Both the position numbers and the translations under genes were made by a program. Below the pieces are notes generated by a model. The model saw nothing but the letters and a program-made list of their open reading frames with translations. It was not told the origin of the DNA and searched no databases. This document shows positions 41,958-50,742 of a stretch of DNA of 64,000 nucleotides, in pieces. How positions within the stretch are numbered: position 1 is the stretch's first letter; every line of letters begins with the position of its first letter. The stretch comes from Microbacterium sp. Gd 4-13 (lineage in GTDB: Bacteria > Actinomycetota > Actinomycetes > Actinomycetales > Microbacteriaceae): assembly GCF_003095395.1 (NCBI RefSeq), contig NZ_QEIJ01000009.1:30248-94247 (forward strand), written 5' to 3'.

Positions 41958-42131
41958 GCTTTCACTCTACTTTCAATGTGGTAGCGGCTCGGTATCGACA
42001 CGGATTCAAACCGATAGCAGTTGCATAATGCGTTCATTTTGGAACTGTTCTAATGCCAGAATGGCATGATATTGCTTCGATAGCAAGCTGCAACTGTTGT
42101 GATATCAACTAGTGATTGCAGAGTGATATCA
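41958..42131. promoter_or_regulatory. AT-rich promoter/operator region of the first par locus
   Basis: This stretch is markedly AT-richer than its surroundings. It holds the palindrome TGATATCA twice (42100-42107, 42124-42131); a third copy lies at 40971-40978, past the end of the par genes. GATAGCAGTTGCAT (42013-42026) and a GATAGCAAGC-TGCAAC element (42079-42103) are also present. It is a likely site for the ParB-type partner and for the parA promoter. Confidence 0.55.
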
Positions 42132-42334
42132 GTGGGGGAGTGCGAGGGGATCGCCCCTCGCAGGCGGCCGACCGGAGGGAGGCCGCGACGATCCGGGAGG
42201 GGCGTCCGGTGCCGCGCCCCTCCCCGCGGGCTCACCTCGACAAACTCGATGCCCTTCGACGTCAGAACCTTCTTCGTGAGCGTGCACCGGGCGCATGACG
42301 GTCCAGTGGTGTACACCGTGATCTGCTCAGCCAT
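42050..42334 (-). pseudogene. nrdH: Truncated nrdH (copy B)
   Basis: The first 34 residues are NrdH (MAEQITVYTTGPSCARCTLT, KKVLTSKGIEFVEV, with the CARC pair). The frame then runs into unrelated sequence (SPRGGARHRTPL...) and stops at 42050. The start lies in direct repeat B. A deletion or recombination has joined the nrdH 5' end to the par promoter region. Confidence 0.75.
42079..42103. repeat. Candidate centromere element, copy 1
   Basis: GATAGCAAGC, TGCAACT, GTTGTGA. It is repeated at 42972-42996 with one extra base and one substitution, upstream of the divergent second par operon. Shared sites upstream of both ParA genes are what parS or a common operator would look like. Confidence 0.5.
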
Positions 42335-42525
42335 GGCTCTTGCCCTTCTCTCTACCAACCGTTTTTCTTTGCCTTGCGGCAATCGAGAGGTAAACGGAGT
42401 CGAAAGGACCGGAGCAACGGACCGTGGAACACCGGACTGAGCGCAGCGAGGGAGGATATGCCGCGAAAGCCGTTGGCCGGGAGTGGACGCGACGTATTCT
42501 CCGACTGCCGGAAAGGTCAAAGAAT
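42266..42525. repeat. Direct repeat B: nrdH 5' end and its upstream region
   Basis: Partner of repeat A at 40594-40857, same orientation, 1.67 kb apart. Recombination between them would delete the first ParA locus as a circle. Confidence 0.8.
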
Positions 42526-43217
42526 CAGTCCCGTTAGCAGGGCCGCGTCGAGGCTTCTCATGCGTGCCGGTGCGCCGGCGGTCCGAACGTCTCAACGGCA
42601 CGGCCTTTGTCCCCGGCCGAGTCCCCGGCCGAGTCCCCGCGGTCGCGTTAGTACACCCGGGACGTGCTAGCTGGTGGCTACAATTGCGGTCCCCGATCAG
42701 GTGAACTGGCTACGCTCACTGGAGGCCTACTCGAGGTGTGCTCCTGTGCTCTCCTGTTCGCTTCCCCCAGTCGCTTCTGCTGAGGATGGAGTGCCCAAGT
42801 GCAAGGTTTGGAGCAAGGTTGCGCGCAACCCCGCCAGCGGCCCGCCAACGCGGTGTGCGCATAACGGATGTGCCACGGTTGCGTTTCGTCACCGTAACGG
42901 CGGCAGAATGCAGGCCATCCAGTGGCCCACCGCCGCCGCGTTGTCGGCTCGGCACCGACAAGCTATCTGCGGATAGCAAGCATGCAACCGTTGTGACGTA
43001 TGCCTATCCCCTTCGTCCCGCGGTTATAACGTCGATGCCCCGCCAGCGTTCCTCATACCTTTCGGCGGCGTGTCACCACAAAGGTGCTGCTGGTCCCGGG
43101 GGATACTTAGGTCGGTAGGTGAGGTGGGGTGCGAAATGACGACCGCAACCCGCGGGCCAACCTGGTTGCGTGCAAGATCGCAGCAACCCTGCACGCGACC
43201 TTGCAATGGAGACCAAG
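42526..43217 (+). other. Intergenic region upstream of the second par locus
   Basis: No gene is supported. It contains a GATAGCAAGC-A-TGCAAC-C-GTTGTGA element at 42972-42996. Just before parA2 an inverted pair GCGTGCA / TGCACGC lies inside a set of GGTTGC / GCAACC repeats (about 43161-43205). The spread of such short repeats suggests a centromere, operator or replication-origin region. Confidence 0.45.
42972..42996. repeat. Candidate centromere element, copy 2
   Basis: GATAGCAAGC, A, TGCAACC, GTTGTGA; see the copy at 42079-42103. Confidence 0.5.
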
Positions 43218-43889
43218 ATGCGAGTCCTGTCAGTGATTGGGCAAAAAGGCGGGCTTGGTAAGACCACCACTGCCATGAATCTCGCCGCCTGCATGTCGCG
43301 AGCATCGTCTGTGGCAGTCGTTGATGTTGACCCGCAGTTGACCGCGACGGACTGGGCGGAGGCGGCGGGGGAGGACCTCCCCTTTGACTTCACGTCGGAG
43401 ACGGACCCGGCCATGCTTTCCAGGATGAGAGAGCTGGAGTATGACGTGGTCATTGTCGACACCCCCGGATCTCTCGCAGACACGGACGTGTTGAACGCGG
43501 TGTTGGATGTCACCGATTTCGTCATCGCACCACTGACGCCGTCCTTCATGGAACTAAAGCCCGTCCAGCGAACGCTTCAGCAGTTTGTCCTACCTCGGGA
43601 CATTCCTTATCGGGTTCTTATGAACCGGGTTGATCCGCGAGATGGACGCGCGCAGCTTGAGGCGTTTCAGGCTCTGCTGGACACGGGATCTTTCTTCGAC
43701 GGGGTCACGGGTATGCCGCGGTTTAGGAACTACATCCGTCAGGCGGCCGTCATGAAGAACATGCCGCTCGAGGGGACCGTGATTACGCAGTACACCGACA
43801 CGCGCCAGAGCCGTGCGGCGATCAGCGATTACACCTCGGTGTCGCTCGAGTTGATGAACCTTTGGGCACGGAAGGACCAGGTGGCCTGA
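43218..43889 (+). CDS. parA: ParA-family ATPase (second locus)
   Basis: A 223-aa ATPase with deviant Walker A (IGQKGGLGKTTTAMN, residues 8-22), VAVVDVDPQLTATDWAE and VVIVDTPGSLAD (Walker B). It differs clearly from the ParA at 41325. ATG 43218 is chosen for its GGAGACC site. It overlaps the partner gene (TGATG at 43887). Confidence 0.88.
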   Translation: MRVLSVIGQKGGLGKTTTAMNLAACMSRASSVAVVDVDPQLTATDWAEAAGEDLPFDFTSETDPAMLSRMRELEYDVVIVDTPGSLADTDVLNAVLDVTDFVIAPLTPSFMELKPVQRTLQQFVLPRDIPYRVLMNRVDPRDGRAQLEAFQALLDTGSFFDGVTGMPRFRNYIRQAAVMKNMPLEGTVITQYTDTRQSRAAISDYTSVSLELMNLWARKDQVA

Positions 43890-44536
43890 TGGCGACCAAG
43901 CGGATTTCTATGGCGGAGAAGATGGCGAGCAGGGTGACCCCGGTTGATGAGCCGGTGCCCGAGACACAGCTGGAGGGATCGACGCCTACGTCGCTTCAGG
44001 TGGTGGAAGACCCGCCGACGGCCGTTGTATCGCCGCCGGTGACCCCCGCCGTCGCGCCTTCGGACATCGCTAACCCCGAACATTCTGCGGGGCAACCCGC
44101 GCGTGCGCCACGACGGACGGTGGGCACGAGCGGCAAGCGGGCACCGCACCCCTCGGTTTCGAGCGAGCCGGCCAACGCTGCCATGGGTATCGACGTGGGC
44201 ATGGAGCTGCACGAGCGCCTTGTGTCTTTTCGGAACAGTGCACGTCACAGCTATCACCGCATCGTTTTGGACGCCGTGGAGAGCGTGTACGCCGACCTTC
44301 CCACGCTGGTGGCCAAAGCACTCGACGTTGAGCTTGACTCACAACCGAGCTCGCTGTTCGAGCGCTCGGCGGCGTTGCCGGTGAGCCTCGGCGGCCGTGA
44401 GGCACGCGAGACTCACACCGTCAGGATGACTGAGAAAAACAGAGAGACCCTCAACGCCATCACCGCCGAGGTGGGAGCACCGTCCCGCAACTTTATGATC
44501 TGCGTCGCACTGGATGCATACCTGCCAAACGGCTGA
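43889..44536 (+). CDS. ParB-type partner of the second ParA
   Basis: A 215-aa protein with a basic N-terminus (MATKRISMAEKMASRVTP), a long Pro/Val/Thr-rich linker (about 20-95) and a helical C-terminal half that starts MGIDVGMELHERLVSFRNSA. TEKNRETLNAITAEVGAPSR near the end resembles a ribbon-helix-helix. The architecture (flexible N-terminus that touches ParA, C-terminal DNA-binding domain) fits a non-canonical ParB. The start overlaps the ParA stop. Confidence 0.65.
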   Translation: MATKRISMAEKMASRVTPVDEPVPETQLEGSTPTSLQVVEDPPTAVVSPPVTPAVAPSDIANPEHSAGQPARAPRRTVGTSGKRAPHPSVSSEPANAAMGIDVGMELHERLVSFRNSARHSYHRIVLDAVESVYADLPTLVAKALDVELDSQPSSLFERSAALPVSLGGREARETHTVRMTEKNRETLNAITAEVGAPSRNFMICVALDAYLPNG

Positions 44537-44557
44537 CCACATCGTTGCCACTGAGAC

Positions 44558-46519
44558 TTACGCGGCCAGTGCCAGCCCTTGGTCAAGGTACCCGGCCTTG
44601 ACCAGCTCGATTGCCTTGCGGTGGTCGCCGCGGCCACCGGGTCCGCGCGGGTAGGCAGCGAACTCCGGTCGGTCGGTAGGGTTTGCCCAGGGTGTCGGCT
44701 TTTTCCCGCGCCGACGTTTTCCCTTTGTTTCCATCCAGGTGATCTCCGCCAACCACCACGCCCAACGGACTCGCTCCGATTCGTAACGCTCCCGACGCAA
44801 CTTGAGATACCCGTCCACCGCCAGCCTCCGGGCAGCGAAATCACGGCTGGTAGGGGGCTCTCGTTGCCACCCACCCTCCACTCGAGTGACTAACCCGGCT
44901 TGCACGAGCCGTTGTACCTTTTGTCGCAACTGTTGAGGGGAGATTCCGCTGCGCTGAGCAAGTTGCATGGTGCTTGCAGTTCCCCGATGGGGGAGGAGCT
45001 TGTAGATCAGACCTGCGCTGCGTCCCAAGCTGTGGGGTGCAGCGAAGACATCGTGTGCAAGTAGCTCAAGTCGCTCAGCAATTTCCCGAAGCAGTCGTTG
45101 GGTGGAGGCGAGGGCCTGGGGGTAGGCGCGCATACGCGCTTGTGTCCGGTCTTGTGACTCTTTCTCTGTGGAGAACCTGGGGTGGAGTCGGAATTGTTGG
45201 CCGTGCACGCCTTCGGCGATCCCGACTCTTTCGATCCAGGGCTGGCTAGTGTTCTCCGTGCTGAGCGCTGTGAGCGCGGCGTGGACGGTGGTCCGCCCGT
45301 ACCCCGTATCGGCTGAGAGCCGGCGGACGTCGGCTTCCACAACGTGCTGCGCGCTTTGGAGCATGTAGAGACAGAGCGCGTCGAGGACGGCTCGTTGGCT
45401 GTGCGTTCCACCCACGCGGCCGTTGTGTGTCGCCCAGAGCCCGGGGAGTGTCTCTGCGCGGGTGAGCGCGCGTTCCACGGCCTCGGTGACGTTGGCCATT
45501 CGTTCGCGGAAGTCGGAGTCGTCGCCGGTGTCGGGGAGCGGGTTGGCGGCGCAAAAGTTCACGGCGTACCGCCATAAGGCGGTGAGTACTTTTTCCGTCT
45601 GCGCCGGGGTGCGGGAGACACGTCCGGCGCCGCGGCGTTTGGTGCGCGCGTGCTCGAAGCTTTCGGTGCTGTTTAGGTGTTCGCTGACGTCGCTGTAGGA
45701 CCAGCGGACGTTGGCACAGGCGATGAGGATGCGCGCAAGGGTGTATGACGGGTCGTCGCCAGCGGGCCCGTAGAGTAGGTCCTCCATTCGCTGGCTGAGA
45801 CGTCGCTTGGGGCCGCGAATCCGCGGGTGGCCGTTGTCGTCTTCGATGACGCCATGGGGGAGCGCGGTTGTGGGGGCGGTGAGTTCGGCTCCTGCGTCGA
45901 CGAATACCTCTATGAGGTGGTCGACGGTCTCTGGGGCTGCTTCTTGCTCGGTGAGGAAGCGGAGGTCGCCTTGCGGGTGGGAGTATCCGCCGTGGCGGTG
46001 CGGGGCGTATGGCGGGCGGACGCAGCCGGCGGCTGCGTTCGTCATGGGCTGGATGTCGAGGGAGGGCAGGAGTTGTTTGGCGAGCTTTGCAAGCAGAAGC
46101 ACGCGTTCGGCGTCCGCCGGTTCTTCGAGGTGCACCCAGACGTGGCGGCCGCCTGTGGGGCCGGAGATGCAGAGCAAGTGGGGGGTGTTCAGTTGCTCAA
46201 GCCAGTGGACCAGCTTGGCGGAGTCTCGAAGGACGTTCCCGTTGGACACGTCGAAGTCGAAGCAGAGGAACTTGAAGCGGAGGTCGTCGTCGGCCAGGAG
46301 CATGGCCCACGTCGTTGATGGCGGCGCTTCGTTCACCGGCCACAGCCGGTCGTATTCGTTGAGGATCTCTCCGGAGGCGTCGCGTGCCGCGACGCGGACG
46401 TTGGCTCGGGGGGAGAGGCGACGGGTGATGGCCCATGTCTCTTCCAGAGAGTAGGGCGACACGCCGGTGGCGTTGTCGAGCGTCAATGCTCTCGAATCCG
46501 CGCTCATGCGCGTTATCAT
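44558..46519 (-). CDS. Primase-type (AEP-like) plasmid replication protein
   Basis: A 653-aa protein. The first ~200 residues look like an archaeo-eukaryotic primase core: the metal-binding FDFDVSNG (D88, D90) and SGPTGGRHVWVHL (residues 119-131, with H126), followed by a DIQP / PPYAPHRHGG region. The middle and C-terminus carry winged-helix segments (STMQLAQRSGISPQQLRQKV; ALTALSTENT). This matches replication initiators of actinobacterial plasmids and integrative elements. ATG 46519 follows GAGAGGAGG; a longer frame to 46573 is less likely. Confidence 0.75.
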   Translation of the reverse strand: MITRMSADSRALTLDNATGVSPYSLEETWAITRRLSPRANVRVAARDASGEILNEYDRLWPVNEAPPSTTWAMLLADDDLRFKFLCFDFDVSNGNVLRDSAKLVHWLEQLNTPHLLCISGPTGGRHVWVHLEEPADAERVLLLAKLAKQLLPSLDIQPMTNAAAGCVRPPYAPHRHGGYSHPQGDLRFLTEQEAAPETVDHLIEVFVDAGAELTAPTTALPHGVIEDDNGHPRIRGPKRRLSQRMEDLLYGPAGDDPSYTLARILIACANVRWSYSDVSEHLNSTESFEHARTKRRGAGRVSRTPAQTEKVLTALWRYAVNFCAANPLPDTGDDSDFRERMANVTEAVERALTRAETLPGLWATHNGRVGGTHSQRAVLDALCLYMLQSAQHVVEADVRRLSADTGYGRTTVHAALTALSTENTSQPWIERVGIAEGVHGQQFRLHPRFSTEKESQDRTQARMRAYPQALASTQRLLREIAERLELLAHDVFAAPHSLGRSAGLIYKLLPHRGTASTMQLAQRSGISPQQLRQKVQRLVQAGLVTRVEGGWQREPPTSRDFAARRLAVDGYLKLRRERYESERVRWAWWLAEITWMETKGKRRRGKKPTPWANPTDRPEFAAYPRGPGGRGDHRKAIELVKAGYLDQGLALAA

Positions 46520-46675
46520 CAGATCGTCCTCCTCTCGAGGGCACAACAAAGGCCCCTCGCCAAAGGGGTTCATAGTTACTCCGCTCGACCCGACAACCAG
46601 TCGCCAAACTTCCAGTCGGATTGAGCACTCCTGCTTCCAGGCCCGTCACTCGCCAAAGTGCCGGGCCTGATGCAT

Positions 46676-46915
46676 TTACTCGGGCGGCATGTCGAGCTCT
46701 CCGTCCTTGAGTTCCGGCGTCGGCCACCAGGTGGGGAGGCCGCGGTCTGTGAGGTCTTCGCCGAGGTGGTCGATGACCCGCTCGAGGAAGACGGCAGCCG
46801 ATACGCCAGCGTGGTCGGCGAGCTTCTCAAGCCGTTCCTTGCTGCGCTCTTCTATGAGCCAGCTGACTCGGACAGGTCGCTGGCGCGTACCGCGCGGAAG
46901 TCGTTTTGCTGGCAT
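46676..46915 (-). CDS. Small ribbon-helix-helix-like protein
   Basis: A 79-aa protein: basic MPAKRLPRGTRQRPVRVSWL, helices EERSKERLEKLADHAGVSAA and VFLERVIDHLGEDLTD. The strand-helix-helix order resembles CopG-type regulators. It lies just upstream of the replication gene on the same strand and may control copy number (inference). Confidence 0.55.
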   Translation of the reverse strand: MPAKRLPRGTRQRPVRVSWLIEERSKERLEKLADHAGVSAAVFLERVIDHLGEDLTDRGLPTWWPTPELKDGELDMPPE

Positions 46916-47164
46916 ACCCGCCACGTTAGTGGTGCATGTTCCGTTAACTGACCAGGCGCGCTTAGGTCCATGCGAGACCCGCAATTCCGCGGCTCGCACG
47001 GAGCGCGAAAAAGTGATGCTGGCAGACGACGACACGCGGGGACGCATCACAGATAGCGCCCGCTCTCGCTGGGTTTCGGGTAGCATAAAGACACCTCCTG
47101 GCAGGCAATGTTTGTGGGTAATCCGGACCGAGGTTTGGTCGCTGAGGTCCGGCGAAATTCCTAT

Positions 47165-47192
47165 GAGGCCCCGTTCGAGAGAGCGGGGCCTC
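47165..47192. terminator. Hairpin terminator
   Basis: GAGGCCCCG (47165-47173) pairs with CGGGGCCTC (47184-47192), followed by TTT on the plus strand. It sits just past the stop of the minus-strand gene at 47198. Confidence 0.65.
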
Positions 47193-47197
47193 TTTCG

Positions 47198-47500
47198 TTA
47201 GCTGGCGATTCTGTGGCGCAGCTCTTCTGCGTTAACGATTCTTGTGATGCCACCGGCTGCGGTGAACGGCAGCGGGATGCTCGTGGGGGAGCTTTCCGGG
47301 CGCATGCCTTCGAGCGTGTCAAGCGACTTTGTGGGCTGGGGAGCATGCTCGGGCATGTCTAAGGCGTTTGCCGCGATATAGACGAGGTAGTCGCCATAGC
47401 TCAAGCCCAGCAGCGTTGCGTTGCGCTGAATAACTTCAGCGAGCGGCCGCTCGGGTTTGGCGGCGATTGGAACCCGGTCGCCCTTACGTGGTCTTCCCAT
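47198..47500 (-). CDS. Small hypothetical protein
   Basis: A 100-aa protein starting MGRPRKGDRVPIAAKPERPL, then AEVIQRNATLLGLSYGDYLV and YIAANALDMPEHAPQ. The basic N-terminus plus a CopG/Arc-like helical core suggest a DNA-binding regulator. ATG 47512 is an alternative start. Function unknown. Confidence 0.55.
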   Translation of the reverse strand: MGRPRKGDRVPIAAKPERPLAEVIQRNATLLGLSYGDYLVYIAANALDMPEHAPQPTKSLDTLEGMRPESSPTSIPLPFTAAGGITRIVNAEELRHRIAS

Positions 47501-47650
47501 GAGCCCAATCATGGGGTGCCTAGGTTTTCGATTACGGTAACGGCCCGGCGTGTTGCGGTTACGGAAATAGAAATCCACTGCTGACGTGCGATGGTTTCGG
47601 ATCGGTGCTCATTGTCGTACGTGGGGCGGCGCGGCAGTATGGTGGCGGCC

Positions 47651-47890
47651 ATGCGTCTACTTCCTGTGCGAGATGCGAGTGGGACGCCGACGTTGTGGGT
47701 CAACGCCGACCACTTGGTGAGTGTCCAGGCCGTCTTTCGAGTGAGCAGTGTTGTCTCCTTGAGCGTCGAACTGAAGATGGATGGCATGCCGTTGCAGCGG
47801 GTTTCGTTGAGCGAGTTCGAGGACCGAGCGGCAGCGGAGTCGGCTTTCAGCGTTTTTCTGGGGGAGCTGCAGGCGGAGACCCGCGACTGA
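47651..47890 (+). CDS. Small hypothetical protein
   Basis: A 79-aa protein: MRLLPVRDASGTPTLWVNAD, beta-strand-rich (LVSVQAVFRVSSVVSLSVEL) and ending with a helix. ATG 47651 is preferred to the longer frame from 47591. No family recognised; it is convergent with the FHA gene. Confidence 0.5.
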   Translation: MRLLPVRDASGTPTLWVNADHLVSVQAVFRVSSVVSLSVELKMDGMPLQRVSLSEFEDRAAAESAFSVFLGELQAETRD

Positions 47891-47910
47891 TGCACGGCTT
47901 GATCGTCAGG

Positions 47911-48804
47911 TCATTGGCGGTCCATCCCGGGATTTGATGCCTGGATGGCGACGACGGCGTACACGTCGCCCAGCTCAACGACGTCGCCGTCATGAAGCTG
48001 GAACGGCTGCCACGGAGTGAGGCCTCGTGGGGGTTCTTGCGCACGCCCAATCCGGGTGCCGTTGGAGGACGCGCGGTCGGTCGCCCAGAGGCTTGCGCGC
48101 TCCCAATGGAGCCGAAGGTGGGTGCGAGAGACGCTTCTGGCCTGATCGTCAACGGCGGTCAGTTCGACCTGTTCGCCCGGTTCGGCGCTGGGCCGTCGAC
48201 CGACGAGAGCGCCGCCCGGGGGAATGTGGGCAATGTGGCCGGTGCTGAACGTGAGGGTCGCCCCGAGCGTTGATGGATGGGGCGGGATCTTCCGCTCCGA
48301 CAGCCGGGTCCGCTCCAACACGTCGTCAAGTGAAGTTGGGTCAGCGTCGAAGCTCGACTCGCAAGTCATCGCGGGCGGTAGGAAATGGTGGGTGGCCACA
48401 GGCGAGACATCTCGGGTGGGGCTCCGGTATGCGGGCGGGGAGGGCGCCGGGTGGGCTGACGGTTTGTTGGCGGCGCTGGGGGAGTGTGGGTGGGCCGCCG
48501 GCGTGGCCACGTCTCTCTTGCGGGCGCGTCGCGGTTTCTCCGCGACCGGCTCGAGGTCGGTGATGGTCCCGCTCGGGTGAACGGCGACCAGCCACCGGCC
48601 GTGTGAGTCGGTGATTTGCATGCGCACGGGACGGCGCAGCTCGACGGCGAGTTCGGTAGCGAACGCGGTGACAGCGCGCCGCGTGTACTCGGGGGAGCCG
48701 ACGGGGTAGTCGTGGTGCTGCCCGGCGACGTTGAGGTGGCCGCTCCCGTCAGGTGCGACGTTGACGTAGATGACGGGGTACGAGGGGACCGGGGGAATGC
48801 TCAT
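47911..48804 (-). CDS. FHA-domain protein of the transfer region
   Basis: A 297-aa protein. The N-terminal ~110 residues form an unrecognised alpha/beta domain (YPVIYVNVAPDGSGHLNVAG), then a Pro/Ala/His linker, then a C-terminal FHA domain (ALVGRRP, SVSRTHLRLHWERASLWATD, RASSNGTRIG: the GR, S-x-x-H and NGT signatures of phosphothreonine binding). Its start overlaps the stop of the peptidase gene. It may link the transfer machinery to Ser/Thr phosphorylation. Confidence 0.82.
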   Translation of the reverse strand: MSIPPVPSYPVIYVNVAPDGSGHLNVAGQHHDYPVGSPEYTRRAVTAFATELAVELRRPVRMQITDSHGRWLVAVHPSGTITDLEPVAEKPRRARKRDVATPAAHPHSPSAANKPSAHPAPSPPAYRSPTRDVSPVATHHFLPPAMTCESSFDADPTSLDDVLERTRLSERKIPPHPSTLGATLTFSTGHIAHIPPGGALVGRRPSAEPGEQVELTAVDDQARSVSRTHLRLHWERASLWATDRASSNGTRIGRAQEPPRGLTPWQPFQLHDGDVVELGDVYAVVAIQASNPGMDRQ

Positions 48805-49925
48805 CCAGGCATCCGGCACGAGTCGGGGGGACAGATCTCCATACCGAAGGCTTTGTAGAAGTCCACCGGGTTCACGAAGCCGTGCGTGCTCGGAGGGCCG
48901 CCGAGGTCTTCGCCGGCGGTAAGGCCGGCGATCGCACTGTCGGCGGTGCCCTCTTTGTTGATGCGGAGGTCGAGGTGGCATCCGCCAGAGACGCCCTCGT
49001 TGCCGACGAGGGCAATCGGCTGCCCCGCAGTGATCGGGTCTCCTACGGCGACCGAAACGTCGCTCAGGGTGACGTGGAGGTATGAGGCGCTCCATCCGTC
49101 GGGGGCTTTGATGGTGACCTGGATGCCGCCGATGTAGGTGACGGTGCCGTCGCTGATGGAGTAGATCTGGTCGCCGCAGGGGTTCGGCCAGTGCTGCAGG
49201 TCTACGGCGGGGTGCCACGATGATGCGCCCGGGATCGTGACCGGGCGGGGGCCGTAGTCGCTCGTCATGTTGTAGCCGGGGCTCAGGGGGTAGACGACTT
49301 CCCCGGTGGCCGCGCATCCGCCGGAGGCGGTGCCGTCGCCGGCGAGGGCGGTGACGACCTGGTCGGCCGCGTCGAGGAAGCGCTCATAGTGGAACGGGTC
49401 GGCGTTGCGCTGGACCTTGTGCGCGGCGATGGTGGGCTTGAGGGTCTGCCACTCAGGGATCGCGGCGAGGCGAGTGAAGAACTGGGTGGCGGCGTAGGTC
49501 GGGTCCATCACCTGGTCGCGGGTACCCCAGCTGCCCATGCACCACTGTTGCTGGAAGAGGCCGAGCGAGCACGTGGGCGAGCCGTCCGGGTTGGTGACGC
49601 CGTTGATGTCATCGCCGTAACCGATGTTGCGGAGCGAGCTCTCACCCATAGCGGTCATCACGCCGATGACCTGGGCCTGCCGGTCGAGACCGAGCGGAAC
49701 AGCGGCGTTCATGATTATCGCCGCGTTAGAGAGCTGGTCGCCGGAGTAGCTGGCGACGGGCTCCTGGGGGACCTTTTCGGGGTCGACACTGCCGGCGCCG
49801 CCGACGCACGCGGCCGCGGAACCGGCGCCGGTCATGAACAGGAGCACTAGGGCGAAGACGCTTGCGATGACGACGAGGGGGACGGCGACGAGAATCGGTC
49901 CGGTCTTGGAGCTACCCTCAGCCAT
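48801..49925 (-). CDS. Two-domain peptidoglycan hydrolase (lysozyme-like + M23), VirB1-type
   Basis: A 374-aa membrane-anchored protein: N-terminal helix (LVAVPLVVIASVFALVLLFM), a lysozyme/transglycosylase-like domain (about 60-205; GVMTAMGESSLRNIGYGD, SLGLFQQQWCMGSWG) and an M23/LytM-like domain (about 215-350; WHPAVDLQ, GCHLDLRIN). The second M23 motif is HLD rather than HLH, so metal binding by that domain may be altered. Such enzymes open the wall for conjugation machinery. It follows a lipoprotein gene and overlaps the FHA gene. Confidence 0.85.
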   Translation of the reverse strand: MAEGSSKTGPILVAVPLVVIASVFALVLLFMTGAGSAAACVGGAGSVDPEKVPQEPVASYSGDQLSNAAIIMNAAVPLGLDRQAQVIGVMTAMGESSLRNIGYGDDINGVTNPDGSPTCSLGLFQQQWCMGSWGTRDQVMDPTYAATQFFTRLAAIPEWQTLKPTIAAHKVQRNADPFHYERFLDAADQVVTALAGDGTASGGCAATGEVVYPLSPGYNMTSDYGPRPVTIPGASSWHPAVDLQHWPNPCGDQIYSISDGTVTYIGGIQVTIKAPDGWSASYLHVTLSDVSVAVGDPITAGQPIALVGNEGVSGGCHLDLRINKEGTADSAIAGLTAGEDLGGPPSTHGFVNPVDFYKAFGMEICPPDSCRMPG

Positions 49926-49928
49926 GCC

Positions 49929-50501
49929 CTATCCGTCCGCCGGTCGGATGCGGTCGGCCAGCCACGGCGCGTCCGGGCCGGGGCGGCTCATGCTGATGTT
50001 GTACGGCCCGGCGTCGGTGGGAACCTGCACGATCAGAGCGACCTCCGTCGACGCCGGCAGGATCGTTCCGGGGCCCGTCACCTGGCGCACCGGGACGTTA
50101 GCCGGGTCGGTGTCCTCATACGCGGTCGCACCTGCCTGGGTGAGTTGCGGGTACAGCCCCGCAATCCATGCGTCGTACCTGAGGTCCGGCCGGGCGAACG
50201 CAGTCACGGCCCGTTCGGCAGCCACGATCGCCGCGCTCTGACTGTTTTCGGTCGCCTCTGGGACGGGCTCGACAGTCTCATCGTCGAAGGGTGGAGAAGG
50301 ATTCACCGGGGTCGTGGGTGTCGCCGCCATCGATGGCCGGGTGGATGTGTACACGGGTATCGGCTCGTTGCTGCTGCTGGCGCACCCGGTAAGAGTGAAA
50401 GCGAGCATGAGTAGAACAGGCGGAGCGGCGGCGCGCATGCGGTTCAGGCCGAGCCGAGGACGCTCGCGAGGAGCGAAAAACTCCTGACTGTATTCATCCA
50501 T
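49929..50501 (-). CDS. Lipoprotein of the transfer region
   Basis: A 190-aa protein with a lipobox LTGC inside MRAAAPPVLLMLAFTLTGCA. If ATG 50501 is used, 21 extra residues precede the signal peptide; ATG 50438 gives a classical lipoprotein start but has no RBS. The C-terminal domain (SAAIVAAERAVTAFARPDLR) resembles the small NTF2-like domains of VirB8/TcpC neighbours. It ends three bases before the hydrolase gene, so it is the first gene of that operon. Confidence 0.65.
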   Translation of the reverse strand: MDEYSQEFFAPRERPRLGLNRMRAAAPPVLLMLAFTLTGCASSSNEPIPVYTSTRPSMAATPTTPVNPSPPFDDETVEPVPEATENSQSAAIVAAERAVTAFARPDLRYDAWIAGLYPQLTQAGATAYEDTDPANVPVRQVTGPGTILPASTEVALIVQVPTDAGPYNISMSRPGPDAPWLADRIRPADG

Positions 50502-50526
50502 ACGAGATTTCCAACTTTCGGTCAGA

Positions 50527-50555
50527 CCCTAGCCCTGCCCTAAACCGGGCTAGGG
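50527..50555. terminator. Hairpin between divergent operons
   Basis: CCCTAGCCC (50527-50535) pairs with GGGCTAGGG (50547-50555). It lies upstream of the lipoprotein gene, in the 241-base divergent region before the HTH operon, so it may be a terminator for incoming transcription or an operator. Confidence 0.45.
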
Positions 50556-50742
50556 CCTGACGCGGCGCTTACAGGCACCGCGCGCGCAAGGCGCCAGTGC
50601 GGCGCCTGGCGAGCACTAGGCGACATCGTGAAGCTCGGCATGCACAGTTTTATACAACCATGTCTCATGGTAAATAGCACCACCCGCCGCGACGTATATA
50701 GGATCTTCGGCGAAGCCAACGGCAGTCGTCTACGATTACGGT

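Noticed and set aside
48805..49317. Long N-terminal extension of the FHA gene
   Set aside because: It overlaps the hydrolase gene and is Arg/Pro-rich shadow sequence; the ATGA overlap at 48801-48804 gives the natural start.
50556..50742. Possible oriT or phage-type operator in the divergent region
   Set aside because: GGCGCC-rich inverted bits are present, but no nic-like consensus or relaxase neighbour supports an oriT.
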